A DNA stretch of 13,788 nucleotides from JAFGBH01 sp964430915 (GTDB taxonomy: Bacteria; Desulfobacterota; Syntrophia; Syntrophales; UBA2210): the NCBI GenBank assembly GCA_964430915.1, contig CAYSHT010000053.1, forward strand, positions 1 through 13,788, written 5' to 3'. The position numbers were made by a program, and so were the translations under genes. Under the pieces are notes generated by a model. That model ran no database searches. It had not been told where the DNA came from and worked only from the letters and a program-made list of their open reading frames with translations. Positions within the stretch are counted from its first letter, which is position 1. Each line of letters starts with the position of its first letter. Positions 13,488 through 13,788 of the stretch are shown here, one piece after another.

Positions 13488-13788
13488 ATGAAAAGAAAAA
13501 CCGCATATCTATCTAAAATCATTATTGTTTTAGCTTTTGTGGCGATGATTTTGCTGCCACTGAATGCATCCGCGGCAAAGGATACCATACGGTTCTGTGA
13601 TTTCAGCTGGGACAGCGCTCAGGTTCATAACCGAATAGCCGGGTTTATCTTCGAGCATGGGATGGGTTACGATGTGGACTACATTCCCGGAGACACAATC
13701 ATGATCAATACCGCCCTGATGAAGGGTGATGTGGATGTCAATATGGAGTCCTGGACCGAGAATATACAGGACCTCTATGATAAAATGA
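13488..13788 (+). CDS. OpuAC/ProX-type ABC transporter substrate-binding protein, 5' part
   Basis: The first 100 codons are present and the gene runs off the window. The product starts MKRKTAYLSKIIIVLAFVAM, a signal peptide with probable cleavage after NASA (about residue 31). The mature part has TIRFCDFSWDSAQVHNRIAG, then GMGYDVDYIPGDT, INTALMKGDVDVNMESW and TENIQDLY. This layout, with an aromatic Trp after the first strand and D-V-x-MESW in the first lobe, is that of glycine betaine/choline/proline-binding proteins of the OpuAC family, used in compatible-solute or quaternary-amine uptake. The ribosome site GGGAGG is well placed. Permease and ATPase genes would be expected beyond the edge. 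The exact ligand is unknown. Its operon is separated from the synthetase by a terminator. Confidence 0.85.
   Translation, partial: MKRKTAYLSKIIIVLAFVAMILLPLNASAAKDTIRFCDFSWDSAQVHNRIAGFIFEHGMGYDVDYIPGDTIMINTALMKGDVDVNMESWTENIQDLYDKM

Noticed and set aside
1..13788. CRISPR array, complete insertion sequence, toxin-antitoxin or defence system
   Set aside because: No regularly spaced direct repeats, transposase, or small adjacent gene pair of such type was seen on either strand.

Overview
This 13.8 kb window looks like chromosomal DNA from an anaerobic deltaproteobacterium (Desulfobacterota, perhaps a syntrophic or sulfate-reducing fatty or aromatic acid degrader). This is an inference from gene content: an NtrC-type two-component system behind a ZraP-like gene, a Tat-leader AmmeMemoRadiSam enzyme next to a membrane spermidine-synthase-like protein, a nitronate-monooxygenase-family flavoprotein, an acyl-CoA ligase, and compact operons with ATGA overlaps. 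There is no phage, no CRISPR array, no complete insertion sequence and no complete RNA gene of a known family.

Layout. Positions 1-198 hold a tRNA 3'-end-like remnant and a perfect 14-bp hairpin. An NMO/FabK-like flavoprotein is on the minus strand (199-1248). Next is an unusually structured 840-bp intergenic region (1249-2088) with a sigma-70 promoter for the NMO gene, a sigma-54-like site facing the other way, several hairpins, a possible three-way-junction RNA ending in a minus-strand terminator, IS200/IS605- or REP-like hairpins, and an 18-bp operator-like palindrome. A ZraPSR-like set follows on the plus strand: periplasmic Spy/CpxP/ZraP-family protein (2089-2529), membrane histidine kinase (2526-4301), REP-like hairpins, and a sigma-54-activating response regulator (4432-5796).

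Converging on it is a minus-strand pair: a membrane protein with a central spermidine-synthase-like domain (about 9173-7017), coupled by a 4-nt overlap to the radical SAM enzyme amrS (7020-5821). Divergent from that pair is a plus-strand operon: sirtuin (9361-10140), NRDE/TANGO2 protein (10150-10932) and Nudix hydrolase (10951-11397). A separately controlled acyl-CoA synthetase follows (11552-13078), ending in a clear intrinsic terminator. The window ends inside an OpuAC/ProX-type substrate-binding protein gene (13488 to the edge), which has a long leader.

How the parts may work together. The kinase and regulator probably sense an envelope signal and activate sigma-54 promoters, including one for the ZraP-like protein. 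The sirtuin, NRDE and Nudix genes plausibly form a unit that repairs acyl-lysine damage and handles the ADP-ribose products, which would suit a cell with large acyl-CoA pools. The amrS/spermidine-synthase-like pair is a conserved-looking module of unknown function. The most promising undescribed material is the structured RNA candidate at about 1480-1680, the sirtuin-NRDE-Nudix operon, and the amrS/membrane-SpeE pair.
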